DNA of 64,000 nt from Prevotellaceae bacterium UBA6398 (GCA_002437495.1 DJQA01000015.1:22662-86661), one strand, 5' to 3'. Counted from the first letter of the stretch, positions 8,574 through 18,401 are shown. The notes: generated from the sequence alone by a model not told the origin. Program-made: numbers and translations.

Positions 8574-10748
8574 TCACCAGTTGTCAAAAAACCTTAGGGA
8601 AATTTTCGCCCCGAGTTCAAAACCGCTTCCGTTTCCTGCACCCACAAACATTGCGCCGTCGAAAAATGTTGTTGACACTCCGTAACCGCATTCTATGTAT
8701 GGGTTAAGTGCGTGCAGACACACCGCATTTAGGTATAATCGCTCCCTGTCTATGGCGCGGGATATAAGCGGCAGTTTGCCGAACACGAGGAATGGTACAT
8801 CGTATGACGCACTAAGCATTGCATAGTAGTTTGACTCGTTGTAGAAGCGGCGGTCGAGGAGGTGGAACTCTCCGGCCATATCGTCATCCCAGCCGGCGGG
8901 CATGTTGTGGAATTTGAAATTGTCGTAGTCAACAAAATACATCTCCTGCCTGTTGGTGAAAAAGCCGCAGCCTCCGCGCAAGAACACCGACTTTACCTTG
9001 TTTATGTCTACGCGGTAGGAGCAGTCGAACTCCATGCGCTCGTAGCGGCTTTTGCAGCCGAACCAATTCACGCCGCGTTCGTATGAGCCGCGGAATGTGG
9101 GGTTGTAGGAGTTTATAGGTGTTTTTTCGCCATTGTTTTCGTAATAGTAAACGCCCGGGGTGTATTGCATTTCAATGTGCGGGGCGAAACTTTTGTAGTA
9201 CCTCCTCATTCTGCGGAGCGATGCTTCGCTGTTCCAATTTATAAGGTTTCTTTGGTGGAAAACCGAACCGGCTTTGACGGTCATGCCGCATAGCGGTGAG
9301 AAATAGAAAAGTGCGCGTGCATGGAAATCGTTGTAGTAGTTGAAATTATATTTGTTGAACACTTGAAGCAGGGAGTCGTAGTTGCTGAATTTCTTCATTT
9401 CCTCCCTCACTTCCTTTGCTTGCAGGCTGCTGTATATGTGGTTACCATTGCCGGCTGTTATTTCGAACCCGCCGTTGGTTCTTGGAAACAGTCGCAGGTT
9501 AAGCGGGGCTTCCCAATATAGCTGCTTTTGGCGGAAACTGTAGCCTATGCGCGGTTTGAGGTTTATTGAAATCCCGATTTCGGTGTTGAGCGTGAATCTT
9601 AGTCTTTTTTGTATGGATATGCCGCGTTTGCCCGACCATTGGAACATGGAAAGAGACAGGAGTTCCGGGATTGTAAGCTTTGCACGGCTGTTGAAAAAGC
9701 TTATGCTGTGGCGGTCGAGGAATATGTCCTCGAGCGAGTTTATGTAGGTTGTGGCGGCTGAAACAGACGGCTTTTTTGTCGTAACTGTGTGCTTTTGGGA
9801 AAGAACGGAGTCTTCCGTGATTGTTAGCGGAATGGGGCGTATGGCGGTGAAATAGCCGGGCGAGCGCACAATGGAAGTTGTGTCGGGCTTGAAAAAGCCG
9901 AGTTGCGTGATGTTGTACTTTCCTTTGCTACCAAAACGGCGCAGCGAGTCGGCATAGTGTGTGCTGTCTGTATGGGTATAAGTGCAAATGGATTTTATGC
10001 TCAGTTTGATTTCGTTTCCCGCCAACTTGTACCTTAAACGAAAGTCGGCGTTTTGCGGCAGGAGCGATGCGGAGCCTTCGCAGCCGAATTTTAGTGAAAC
10101 GTTGCAATGCAGAATATGGTCGTAAACGGTTTTGAATTCAATGGAGTCCACACGCCCGGAATTTGCGTCAACCAGTGCACGTCCCTCAATGAGGTGAGGG
10201 TTCTTGTTGCGCGGAGATATTGAAATCCATATCATGTTGCCTTTCTTTCCTGTTGCGGCGGAGTCGGCGCGGTAGCGGTAATGCCTGCGGTTCAGTTCGT
10301 TGAACGGCGAAAGTATTCGGTCGCCTACAAGATATGGTGCATATACCTGCACGTTCATGTTTGTCATATAAACATCGCGCAGTTCTTTCATGTTGCGCAG
10401 GGTGGAGTGAAACGCTATCACCTTATGACTAAGTATTCCCAAATCGCAGTATTCGGTTCGTGTCAGGCATTCGCCGAAGTAATAGTTTTTGCCCTTGTCA
10501 ATATGTATGCTGTTTGGAATGGCGCGAAACAAAAGGTTGCGTATGTCTGTGTTGATATGGAACTTTGAGTACACTTGGCTTTCCGTGTGTCCTATGTGCA
10601 GGTTGTTTTTTTCACGATATGAAAAAACCTGGTTCAGCACGAAGCCGGTTAAATGGGCGACAGTATCGTTTTGGCGCGTATTTTCTCTTGCCGTTGTGCT
10701 TACAGCGGCTGCTAAAGCCAAAATGAGCAAAAATACATATCGTTTCAA
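8574..10748 (-). CDS. Outer-membrane DUF5686-type beta-barrel protein
   Basis: The 724-residue product begins with a signal peptide (residues 1-20, ending TTA). The middle alternates short amphipathic strands, and the C-terminus ends in aromatic-rich strands finishing ISLRFFDNW, as expected for an outer-membrane barrel. The sequence pattern fits the Bacteroidota DUF5686 family, here without the usual carboxypeptidase-like regulatory domain at the N-terminus. The function is unknown. Its start overlaps the stop of the ppGpp synthetase gene by four bases, so the two are probably translationally coupled. Confidence 0.8.
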   Translation of the reverse strand: MKRYVFLLILALAAAVSTTARENTRQNDTVAHLTGFVLNQVFSYREKNNLHIGHTESQVYSKFHINTDIRNLLFRAIPNSIHIDKGKNYYFGECLTRTEYCDLGILSHKVIAFHSTLRNMKELRDVYMTNMNVQVYAPYLVGDRILSPFNELNRRHYRYRADSAATGKKGNMIWISISPRNKNPHLIEGRALVDANSGRVDSIEFKTVYDHILHCNVSLKFGCEGSASLLPQNADFRLRYKLAGNEIKLSIKSICTYTHTDSTHYADSLRRFGSKGKYNITQLGFFKPDTTSIVRSPGYFTAIRPIPLTITEDSVLSQKHTVTTKKPSVSAATTYINSLEDIFLDRHSISFFNSRAKLTIPELLSLSMFQWSGKRGISIQKRLRFTLNTEIGISINLKPRIGYSFRQKQLYWEAPLNLRLFPRTNGGFEITAGNGNHIYSSLQAKEVREEMKKFSNYDSLLQVFNKYNFNYYNDFHARALFYFSPLCGMTVKAGSVFHQRNLINWNSEASLRRMRRYYKSFAPHIEMQYTPGVYYYENNGEKTPINSYNPTFRGSYERGVNWFGCKSRYERMEFDCSYRVDINKVKSVFLRGGCGFFTNRQEMYFVDYDNFKFHNMPAGWDDDMAGEFHLLDRRFYNESNYYAMLSASYDVPFLVFGKLPLISRAIDRERLYLNAVCLHALNPYIECGYGVSTTFFDGAMFVGAGNGSGFELGAKISLRFFDNW

Positions 10749-12958
10749 ATTCTTGTAACGCTCTTTACACCGTGTACGGTGCTTAGTTTTTTTGTCAGGG
10801 TGTCAACATTACGTGTGCTTCCGGTGGATATGGTGAGTATTCCTGAGAATAGCCCGTCTGCGGTGTCTATTCTTATTGAGCGTAGGAGTATGTCCGGCTC
10901 CTTGTCGATAATTGAAGACATATTGTTCACAATTCCAATGTCATCGTTGCCCACCACCTTGAGCGTTATGATGTATTTCTCTCCACCTTTGCCTGCCCAT
11001 CGCGCCTTGACAATGCGGTAGCCGTAGCGTTCGCGTAGCATTTTGGCGTTTGGACAGCTGCACCGGTGAATTTTGATGCCTCCACCCGAGCTTACGAAAC
11101 CGAACACTTCGTCGCCGTATATGGGGTGGCAGCATTTGGCAAGAGTGTAGTCAATGCCCTTTAGGTTGCTGTCTATCACAAGCACGTCTGACGAGTTGCC
11201 GTCGGTTTTGGCCTTGTCTTGAAGGTTTAAGTTGAACTCGTTTGCGCTTATGGTTTGGTTGCGGTCGGGTGCTGTGTGTTCGTTGTTGTACATCCGCTCG
11301 TATTGCTCGGCGGCGTCATTTAGCTGTACAGCTCCCGTTGCCATGGCTTTGAAGAACTCGCTCTGCTCCTTGTATCCAAGCTTTTTTGCTAAATGGCTCA
11401 AAATTCCTTCTTCCCATGGTATGTCGCGATTTTTAAGTTTGCGCTCGAAAGCCTCGCGTGCAAACAGTCCTTCTTTTATGGCTTTTTCGTGTATTGACTG
11501 GCGTATTTTACTTTTAGCCCTTGCGGTTACTACGTAATTAAGCCAGTCGCTGTTTGGCGTTTGTGAGTTTGAGAGTTTTATTTCCACCTGATCGCCGCTT
11601 GAAAGTTTGTGGCGTAGCGGAAAGTTTTTGCCGGCGATGGTAGCTCCAACGCACCGGCTTCCGATGTTTGTGTGTATGCGATAAGCGAAATCAAGCACAG
11701 TGGCTCCCGCCGGCAGTTTGTATAGGTCGCCTTTGGGAGTGAACACGTATATTTCATCGTCTTTTAGGTCGCGCTTGAATTGATTTATTATATGAACGTC
11801 ATCGCCTGTTTCGAGAATGGAGCGAATTTCGCCTATCCATTCGTCTATTCCGCTTTCACCGCTTTTTATGCCTTTGTATCTCCAGTGTGCCGCAAGCCCG
11901 TACTCGGCCACGGTGTCCATGCGTTCGGTGCGTATTTGAACTTCCACCCACTTGTTTTGCGGGCCAAGCACCGTGATGTGAAGGCTTTCGTAACCGTTGC
12001 TTTTTGGTACGCTCAGCCAGTCGCGCAGACGCTTGGGATTTGGCTGGTACATGTCGGTGATGATGCTGTAAACCTGCCAGCATTCAAGCTTTTCCTTTTC
12101 GGGCGGGCAGTCTAAGATAATCCTTATGGCAAACAGGTCGTAAACGCCTTCGAAGCCGCAGTGCTGGCGTTTCATTTTTTGCCAAATTGAGTGTATGCTC
12201 TTTGTGCGCCCTTTTATGTGGAACTTAAGCCCTGCCTGTGCAAGCTTATCGTTTATCGGACCTATAAATCCGGCGATATATGCATCGCGTGCGCTCTTTG
12301 TGGCGTTCAGTTTTTCGCGTATAAGGTAGTATGCATCGTGCTCAAGATATTTTACGGCGAGATCCTCAAGTTCGCTTTTGATTTTATAAAGCCCCAGTTT
12401 ATGGGCAATAGGAGCGTAAAGAAACTCTGCTTCTCTTGCCACGCGGTTTCGCGCTTCCTTGTCCTCCACATCGCGTATGCGCCTCATGGTTGCAAGCCTG
12501 TCTGCCGTCATGATTAATACAACTCTCATGTCTTCTGCGAAACTTACGAGCAGGTTGCGGAAATTTTCGGTTTCTACGGCGGGTGTTTTATCATAAAGTC
12601 CTTTTACTCTTTCCAGCCCGGCCACAATGCTTGAAATATCGCTGCCGAATTTTTTTTCCACGTCTTCGCTTGCCGTGCCGTCGGCCTCATAAAACGGCGC
12701 AATAAGGCATCCGATCATCGTTGTGCCGTCAAGCCTCATTTCATCGCCGAGGATTATGGCTGTTTCAAGGGCGGTAACAATGGGATTGAAGCCAAAAACA
12801 TCCCGCTGTATGTTTTTGTTTTTCACGGCATCGGTTATGTAGTTGCGTATATTGCGGAAGCCGAGACGTGAAACGGTTTGAGGTGAAATTTTCACGAACT
12901 TTCTGACAAGTGTCAAAGTTTGTTTGCGCTCGCTGTCTGTAAGAAAGGTCTTAGGCAT
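10745..12958 (-). CDS. relA: RelA-type (p)ppGpp synthetase
   Basis: Cytoplasmic stringent-response enzyme of the long RSH family, 737 residues: a degenerate HD domain, a synthetase domain (GRTKSIHSIW, NGYESLHITV, VEVQIRTERMD), a TGS domain (IYVFTPKGDLYKLP), a conserved-cysteine region (LAKCCHPIYGDE) and a C-terminal ACT domain. The HD region reads LIAPFYEADGT where hydrolases have the histidine-aspartate pair, so hydrolase activity is probably lost and the enzyme is RelA-like. I chose the start at 12958 because a -7 promoter box lies just upstream at 12985-12992; the longer start at 12997 would precede that box. It lies downstream of the LytTR two-component pair. Confidence 0.9.
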   Translation of the reverse strand: MPKTFLTDSERKQTLTLVRKFVKISPQTVSRLGFRNIRNYITDAVKNKNIQRDVFGFNPIVTALETAIILGDEMRLDGTTMIGCLIAPFYEADGTASEDVEKKFGSDISSIVAGLERVKGLYDKTPAVETENFRNLLVSFAEDMRVVLIMTADRLATMRRIRDVEDKEARNRVAREAEFLYAPIAHKLGLYKIKSELEDLAVKYLEHDAYYLIREKLNATKSARDAYIAGFIGPINDKLAQAGLKFHIKGRTKSIHSIWQKMKRQHCGFEGVYDLFAIRIILDCPPEKEKLECWQVYSIITDMYQPNPKRLRDWLSVPKSNGYESLHITVLGPQNKWVEVQIRTERMDTVAEYGLAAHWRYKGIKSGESGIDEWIGEIRSILETGDDVHIINQFKRDLKDDEIYVFTPKGDLYKLPAGATVLDFAYRIHTNIGSRCVGATIAGKNFPLRHKLSSGDQVEIKLSNSQTPNSDWLNYVVTARAKSKIRQSIHEKAIKEGLFAREAFERKLKNRDIPWEEGILSHLAKKLGYKEQSEFFKAMATGAVQLNDAAEQYERMYNNEHTAPDRNQTISANEFNLNLQDKAKTDGNSSDVLVIDSNLKGIDYTLAKCCHPIYGDEVFGFVSSGGGIKIHRCSCPNAKMLRERYGYRIVKARWAGKGGEKYIITLKVVGNDDIGIVNNMSSIIDKEPDILLRSIRIDTADGLFSGILTISTGSTRNVDTLTKKLSTVHGVKSVTRI

Positions 12959-12984
12959 GATTTCCAAGTTTTCTGTTCCAAGAG

Positions 12985-12992
12985 CAAAGATA
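12985..12992 (-). promoter_or_regulatory. -7 promoter box of relA
   Basis: Reads TATCTTTG on the minus strand, matching TAnnTTTG, 27 bases upstream of the chosen start. It suggests that relA can be transcribed separately from the upstream regulator gene. Confidence 0.5.
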
Positions 12993-13040
12993 ATCACTTT
13001 TCGTTCAACGGCTCGCTGCGGTATTTGCGAAAGTGTTTTT

Positions 13041-13763
13041 TTACTTCACGGTTTTTCTGTCGAGGTACTCGAGCAGGGCCGGGCGGTAGGGGCGTGAAAC
13101 GCTAAGGTGTTTGTTTCCCACAACCACGGTGTCGCCTTCGAGCATTGATATTTTGTCAAGGGCTATGATGTGAGAGCGGTGAATGCGCATGAATTTATCG
13201 GCGGGCAGAGTTTGTGCCAGCGATTGCATTGTGGTTATGGTATAAATGGGGGTTTTGCGCCCTACGGTGTATATCATTGCGTAGTCTTTCAAGGCTTCAA
13301 TGTATTCGATTTCATCAAGTGCCACGGCAATGAGTTTATGCTCACTGCGAACGTATATTTTGTTGCTTTCTCCGTGCTTTTGTGCGCTTTCGGCTTTTTT
13401 TCGGAGCTCGAACCACTTTAAAGCCTTGTTTGCGGCATTCATGAAATCTGTGAAACTAATGGGTTTCAGCAAATAGTCGAGTGCCTGCGAGCGGTAGCTT
13501 TCTATTGCGTATTCGCTGAAGGCGGTGGTGAACACTACTTTTATGTGTGCGTCTATGATTTTGGAAAACTCCAATCCGTTCAAGTCGGGCATCTGTATGT
13601 CGAGAAACAATAGTTGCGTGCCGTCTTCCTTTATTCGTGCCAAAGCCTCTATGGCGCTTGTGTATTTGCCGGTGAGTTTCAAAAACGGCACGCGGCCCAC
13701 ATAGTTTTCCAAAAGTTCGAGCGCGAGCGGCTCGTCATCGATTATTGCGCAGTTGATGTACAT
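13041..13763 (-). CDS. LytTR-family response regulator
   Basis: The 240-residue protein has a receiver domain (residues 1-120) with the acidic pair in IIDDEP, the phospho-acceptor aspartate in LFLDIQMPDL and the KPI lysine in YLLKPIS. A LytTR DNA-binding domain follows (about 135-235; KFMRIHRSHI, NKHLSVSRPYR). It is a transcription regulator of the LytR/AlgR type. It overlaps the kinase gene by 22 bases, which marks the two as a cognate pair. The target genes cannot be read from the window. Confidence 0.93.
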   Translation of the reverse strand: MYINCAIIDDEPLALELLENYVGRVPFLKLTGKYTSAIEALARIKEDGTQLLFLDIQMPDLNGLEFSKIIDAHIKVVFTTAFSEYAIESYRSQALDYLLKPISFTDFMNAANKALKWFELRKKAESAQKHGESNKIYVRSEHKLIAVALDEIEYIEALKDYAMIYTVGRKTPIYTITTMQSLAQTLPADKFMRIHRSHIIALDKISMLEGDTVVVGNKHLSVSRPYRPALLEYLDRKTVK

Positions 13764-14854
13764 AAGTCGTTCTTGGTTTGTATTATGAGGTGGGAGCTGT
13801 ATCTTTTACCGTCTGCGCTCACGCCTCTTTGCCAATGGTAGCGTTGGGGGTATATGTTCTCAAGGCGTTGTGCCAGGTTTTGCAGCCCTATGCCTCCGGG
13901 TGAGAGTTCTTTTGCGCTTTTAGGAAAGTTCGAGTTTTCGCAGAAAAAGTCAACAACCCCATCGGTGGTTGAACGCAGAGAAATGTTTATGAAACTTTTT
14001 TCCGATAGGTTAACCCCATGTTTGAATGCGTTTTCCACAAGCGGCATGAACAGCAGCGGTGCTATTTTAAGCTTGTTGTTTGCGTTGCTGTCTAATTTAA
14101 CGTTTATGTCCACGTTAGCCGCAGTGCGCATGCGCATAAGGTTTATGTATGATTTAAGAAAGTCGGTTTCTTTTGACAACAGCGTGAGTTGCGTTTGGTT
14201 GTCGTATAGCAGGTATCTCAGAAGGCGCGACAGTTCCTGTATTGCCTTTTGCGCCTTTTCGGTGTCAAACATTGTCAGTGCGTAAATGTTGTTCAGGGTG
14301 TTAAGAAGAAAGTGCGGGCTTATTTGGTTGCGTAGGTTTTTTAGTTCGGCATTTCTTCTGCCGAGTTCCGCCTCTTTTCTTGCGCTTTCAGCTTTGTGCC
14401 AGCTGCGGCTCAGCCTTGTTGCAACTCCGAAAACGGCCACAATTGCCATGGCAACTATGTCTCTCGCCACGAAAAGCCAGCGTGCCGGCACGTTGTGCAG
14501 ATCGTGGGGGTTTGGTTGCGGGGCCGGAATGAATTTTGCAAACATTTCCTGAATGCACGCCACCGTTACGGCAATCAGAATTATCTCCACAACAAAGAAT
14601 AGTTGCCTGCGGTTGTGCATGAACAGTTTGGGCACAAGCACAAAGTAGTTTGTGTAGAACACGGCGAACATCATCAGCGGCATGAAGCAGCCGCGCACAT
14701 AGTCTTTGAAGTAAATATGGGTCTGGCCGTGATTGAAAATCAACGGCGAGGCAAACACGAAGAGCCATGCCAGCACGTGCATCAGCACCTCTGCTGTGCC
14801 CGAACCGCCATGGCGGCTTTTGGTTGTATTCGTGTCAAAGTTAATCTGTTCCAT
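13742..14854 (-). CDS. LytS/YehU-type sensor histidine kinase
   Basis: The 370-residue protein has about four N-terminal transmembrane helices (residues 25-155), a short coiled linker rich in Ala/Glu/Arg, and a His_kinase domain with the histidine in LRNQISPHFLLNTLNNIY. The ATPase part has PLVENAFKHG and GGIGLQNLAQRL. This architecture belongs to the LytS/YehU class, which partners LytTR regulators. It overlaps the regulator gene at 13742-13763. The start at 14854 lies just downstream of a -7 box, so the leader would be very short. Confidence 0.93.
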   Translation of the reverse strand: MEQINFDTNTTKSRHGGSGTAEVLMHVLAWLFVFASPLIFNHGQTHIYFKDYVRGCFMPLMMFAVFYTNYFVLVPKLFMHNRRQLFFVVEIILIAVTVACIQEMFAKFIPAPQPNPHDLHNVPARWLFVARDIVAMAIVAVFGVATRLSRSWHKAESARKEAELGRRNAELKNLRNQISPHFLLNTLNNIYALTMFDTEKAQKAIQELSRLLRYLLYDNQTQLTLLSKETDFLKSYINLMRMRTAANVDINVKLDSNANNKLKIAPLLFMPLVENAFKHGVNLSEKSFINISLRSTTDGVVDFFCENSNFPKSAKELSPGGIGLQNLAQRLENIYPQRYHWQRGVSADGKRYSSHLIIQTKNDLCTSTAQ

Positions 14855-14865
14855 GTTTGTTAATG

Positions 14866-14873
14866 CAAATTTA
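14866..14873 (-). promoter_or_regulatory. -7 promoter box of the LytS-LytTR operon
   Basis: Reads TAAATTTG on the minus strand, 12 bases upstream of the start at 14854. The predicted leader is only a few bases. Confidence 0.45.
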
Positions 14874-15015
14874 GCAAGAAAAGCTTAAGCTCATGGGGGT
14901 TAGGTTCGGTCGGCTTTGTGGCCGGGAAAAGTGCGTATGTTGTGAAAAACGCATAACGTTTTGGCTTACAGTAAAATAAGTAGGTGAGGCGTTTTTGTTG
15001 CAGTGGCTTGTTTTT

Positions 15016-15102
15016 CAGTGTGTTGCGAGTGTGAAAAATTAGGTCTGATGTAATTTTTACTATGTCCGATGTAGATTTTTCTACATCAGACATAGTTATT
15101 TT
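15016..15102 (+). repeat. Palindromic-array intergenic repeat, copy 4
   Basis: The plus-strand flank CAGTGTGTTGCGAG is followed by three palindromic units with T-rich spacers at 21-bp period. It lies in the 307-base gap between the end of the MacB-like permease gene and the promoter of the LytS operon. I see nothing else in that gap. Confidence 0.85.
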
Positions 15103-15161
15103 TATTTCAGATGAAATTTTCCGTGCCGTTCACTTCGGGGCGATTTTTCACGCGTGAACCG

Positions 15162-16397
15162 TTATTCATATCTTATAGCCTCGATGGGATCCATGCATGC
15201 GGCTTTCTTGGCGGGATACCAGCCGAAGAAGATTCCCGTGGCCGAGCACACCACAAAGCTTATGAGAACGCTCCACGGCTGTATTACGATGGGCCATTTG
15301 GCGAACATGTTTACTCCGAGCGAGGCCAGTATGCCGAAAACAACTCCTATAATGCCGCCGGTAACGCTTAGCAACACGGCTTCTATGAGAAATTGGTTGA
15401 GGATGTCGATACCGCGTGCGCCCACAGACATTCGCAGGCCTATTTCCCGTGTTCGTTCGGTTACAGACACATACATAATGTTCATAATGCCTATACCGCC
15501 AACAATCAGCGAAATGCAGGCCACAACCAAAAGCAGCGTGGTCATAAGGTCGCTTGTTGAGTTCATCATCGATGAAAGTTCCTTTTGCGAGCGTATGGTG
15601 AAGTCGTCATCATACGTTCCGTCTTCGCCTTTCTTTATTTTGTGGCACTCGCGCAAAAGGTTTGATATATCGTCAATGGCCTTGTCTGTAATGTCTTCGG
15701 TAATAGCCGATGCGTTTATGCCTTGCAGGTAGGTAACGGCCAGCACACGTTTCATTATGGTTGTGTATGGCGCAAGCACCACATCGTCCTGGTCCATGCC
15801 GAACGAGTTGTAGCCTTTCGACTTCAGCACACCTATGACTTTCAGGGGAATGGAGTTGAACCTTATCACCCTGCCAACAGGGTCGCTTCCGTCAGGGAAC
15901 AGGTTGTCCTTGACGGTTTTCCCGATAATGCACACCTTTGCGCTTGTCTTTATGTCGTCATCGGTGAATTTGTCCCCTTCCTCTACCGTAAGTTGGCGTA
16001 TGGTGAGATAGTCGTTGTTTATTCCGTAAACGGTTGAAGGCGTGTTGTTGTTGCCGTTTATGAACTGCCCCAAACTGTTAACGCTCGGACTTATTGCGGC
16101 AAGAAACTTTGCGTTGTCTACAAGATACTGGAAATCCTTAAGTTTAAGCGACTGCATTTCGCTTGCATCCTGACGCACTCCGCCCGGTCCGTTGTCCTGC
16201 CCCGGGCGAATCATTATCATGTTCGAACCCATTTCGGATATTTGTTTCTGTATGCTCTTTTTCGAGCCTTGCCCTATGGCGAGCATGGTAATTACCGATG
16301 CCACGCCGATGATAATTCCCAACATTGTTAGGAAAGAGCGCAACTTGTTGGCGGCAATTGCGCGGAATGCTATTTGGAATAGATTTTTAACGTTCAT
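15162..16397 (-). CDS. MacB-type ABC transporter permease
   Basis: The 411-residue inner-membrane protein begins NKLRSFLTMLGIIIGV (first helix, about residues 18-40), followed by a large periplasmic MacB_PCD domain (about 45-265) and three C-terminal FtsX helices (about 290-400). The conserved TREIGLRMSVGAR loop lies between helices. This is the permease of a MacAB-TolC-like tripartite system, which uses ATP to drive mechanical transport across the outer membrane. It is encoded 3 bases downstream of its ATPase and is the last gene of the operon. The substrate is unknown; macrolides, peptides or lipids are family precedents. Confidence 0.93.
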   Translation of the reverse strand: MNVKNLFQIAFRAIAANKLRSFLTMLGIIIGVASVITMLAIGQGSKKSIQKQISEMGSNMIMIRPGQDNGPGGVRQDASEMQSLKLKDFQYLVDNAKFLAAISPSVNSLGQFINGNNNTPSTVYGINNDYLTIRQLTVEEGDKFTDDDIKTSAKVCIIGKTVKDNLFPDGSDPVGRVIRFNSIPLKVIGVLKSKGYNSFGMDQDDVVLAPYTTIMKRVLAVTYLQGINASAITEDITDKAIDDISNLLRECHKIKKGEDGTYDDDFTIRSQKELSSMMNSTSDLMTTLLLVVACISLIVGGIGIMNIMYVSVTERTREIGLRMSVGARGIDILNQFLIEAVLLSVTGGIIGVVFGILASLGVNMFAKWPIVIQPWSVLISFVVCSATGIFFGWYPAKKAACMDPIEAIRYE

Positions 16398-16400
16398 GTT

Positions 16401-17174
16401 TTATTCGTCTTTTGGTACAGGCAGCGATTTCAGCGTGTCGGCGGCAGAGAGGATGTTTTCGTTTTGTTTGTCGGCGCGTATAAGCCCATCGCGCAGGGTT
16501 ATGGTACGGCTGCTGTATGAGGCTATTTCCGGATTGTGGGTAACGAATATTATGGTCATTCCATCGGCGTGGAGCTCTTGAAAAAGTGTAAGAATTTCAA
16601 ACGAAGTGCGTGTGTCGAGATTTCCGGTAGCCTCATCGGCAAGCAAAACCGATGGGGTGTTGACCAATGCCCGCGCAATGGCCACCCTCTGCATTTGCCC
16701 GCCGGACATTTGGTTGCTTTTGTGGTAAAGCCTGTCGCCAAGCCCCACGCGCTGCAAAGCTTTCACAGAGCGGTCGAACCTTTCTTTTGCGCTTACCGTG
16801 GGGTTGTACATAAGCGGCAGCTCCACATTCTCCACCGATGTTGTTTTGGGCAGAAGATTGTAGTTTTGGAACACGAAGCCTATTTTGCGGTTTCTGAGAA
16901 TAGCACGTTGGTTGCGGCTCATTTGCCTGACAGGCACTCCGTCAAGGAGGTATTCCCCGCTTGAAGGAGTGTCGAGGCAGCCAAGTTGGTTAAGAAGCGT
17001 TGACTTTCCCGAACCGGATGTTCCCATTATAGTAACAAACTCGCCTTCGTGTATTTTGAACGACACTCCCCGCAGAGCGTGGACAATTTCATCGCCCACA
17101 AGGAACTCTCGCTTCACATCGCGCAGTTCTATTACGGTTCTGTTGCTTGAGTAATCCATTTTTATTCGCGTCAT
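16401..17174 (-). CDS. ABC transporter ATP-binding protein (MacB/LolD-type)
   Basis: The 257-residue ATPase has Walker A (GTSGSGKST), a Q loop (FVFQNYNLLP), signature (MSGGQMQRVAIARAL), Walker B (VLLADEATGNLD) and switch histidine (IIFVTHNPEI). The sequence is of the MacB/LolD class. Unlike E. coli MacB, the nucleotide-binding domain and permease are separate genes. The ATG at 17174 overlaps the adaptor stop codon in an ATGA arrangement, implying coupled translation; an alternative ATG is at 17159. Confidence 0.95.
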   Translation of the reverse strand: MTRIKMDYSSNRTVIELRDVKREFLVGDEIVHALRGVSFKIHEGEFVTIMGTSGSGKSTLLNQLGCLDTPSSGEYLLDGVPVRQMSRNQRAILRNRKIGFVFQNYNLLPKTTSVENVELPLMYNPTVSAKERFDRSVKALQRVGLGDRLYHKSNQMSGGQMQRVAIARALVNTPSVLLADEATGNLDTRTSFEILTLFQELHADGMTIIFVTHNPEIASYSSRTITLRDGLIRADKQNENILSAADTLKSLPVPKDE

Positions 17175-18385
17175 TTGCCTTTCTTGTTGTTCTTGCCTCT
17201 CGGACCGGGGGCGAACGGACTTCTCTCGCCATCCCCGTCGGCATCTGCCTCTTCGTCAATGTCGGTTTTCGCCTTAGAGCCTGTTATTATCACAGCTCCC
17301 TGACTTATGCCGCCTAAAATTTGTGTGCGTATCCCGTTGGTCATTCCCACTTTTACCGGATAGGCCTTCAGTACGTTGCCTTCTTTTTTCCAAACTTTGT
17401 TCAGCCCATTGCAGTCCTTTATTTTCTCACCTTTGTTTATGGTTTCCTTCGCAGGAGTGAAGTGCAGGGCTTTCGATGGTACGCTTAGTACATTGTGCAC
17501 CTCTTTTGTAAAGATGTTTACGTTTGCCGTGAGTTTTGGCTTCAACTTTAAATCTTTGTTTGGGGCGGAAATAACCACTTCGTATGTAACAACGTTGCTT
17601 TCCTCTTCTCCTTGCTGGCGAACTTGAGTAACAATTCCTTCAAAGGTGTCGTCGGGATAAGTGTCAACCGTGAAGCTTACCCTTTGCCCTTCGCGCACTT
17701 CTCCTATGTCTGCTTCGTCAACATCGGCTATCACGCGCATGTCTGTAAGGTCGTGGGCTATGGTGAAAAGCGTAGGAGTGCTGAAACTTGATGCAACCGT
17801 TTGGCCTTCCTCAATGTCTTTGCTCAAAACCACACCGTCGATGGGCGACGTAATGGTGGCGTAGCCGAGGTTTGTTTGTGCGCGGCTAACATTTTGTTGT
17901 TGTCCCCTGTATGTTTCAAGAGCCTTATTGTAGTTGAGCTTAGCCGTATCGTATTCATCATCGCTGACAAATCCTTTTTTGTGAAGGTCTTTAATTCTTT
18001 TCAGGTTTGTTGTTTGGTAGGTCAGCTCACTTTTTGCGCTTGCCAGATTTGCTTTCGCGCTTGCGAGTTCGCTTTCAAGGTTAGTGCGGTCGAGCTCTGC
18101 AATAACCTGTCCCTTTTTAACTATGCTGTTGTAGTCAACGTATATTTTGCTAATTATGCCGCTCACCTGTGTACCAACCTCAACTTCATTAACAGGTTCG
18201 ATTGTTCCGGTTGCTGTTACGGTGGTGCTTATCGTGGCGGGTTCAACCTTTGCTGTTTCGTAGATTATGTTCAGCCTGTCTTTGTCTCCGTCCGAAGTGA
18301 TGCTTACGATTGCAATTACGGCTGCCAGCAATGCTATAATCGCTAACGCAATTTTGATTTTAGCTTTCTTTGTCATGATATTCAT
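17171..18385 (-). CDS. HlyD/MacA-type periplasmic adaptor
   Basis: The 404-residue membrane-fusion protein has an N-terminal anchor helix (residues about 8-28). It then shows the biotinyl-lipoyl half motif (VGTQVSGIISKIYVDYNS), an alpha-hairpin coiled coil (about 100-165), the second lipoyl half (ATITSPIDGVVLSKDIEEG), and beta-barrel and membrane-proximal domains. An acidic then basic tail (DIDEEADADGDGE, KNNKKGK) is unusual. It bridges the MacB-like permease to the TolC-like channel encoded just upstream. Confidence 0.93.
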   Translation of the reverse strand: MNIMTKKAKIKIALAIIALLAAVIAIVSITSDGDKDRLNIIYETAKVEPATISTTVTATGTIEPVNEVEVGTQVSGIISKIYVDYNSIVKKGQVIAELDRTNLESELASAKANLASAKSELTYQTTNLKRIKDLHKKGFVSDDEYDTAKLNYNKALETYRGQQQNVSRAQTNLGYATITSPIDGVVLSKDIEEGQTVASSFSTPTLFTIAHDLTDMRVIADVDEADIGEVREGQRVSFTVDTYPDDTFEGIVTQVRQQGEEESNVVTYEVVISAPNKDLKLKPKLTANVNIFTKEVHNVLSVPSKALHFTPAKETINKGEKIKDCNGLNKVWKKEGNVLKAYPVKVGMTNGIRTQILGGISQGAVIITGSKAKTDIDEEADADGDGERSPFAPGPRGKNNKKGK

Positions 18386-18401
18386 TATTAATGTTTTTCT
18401 A

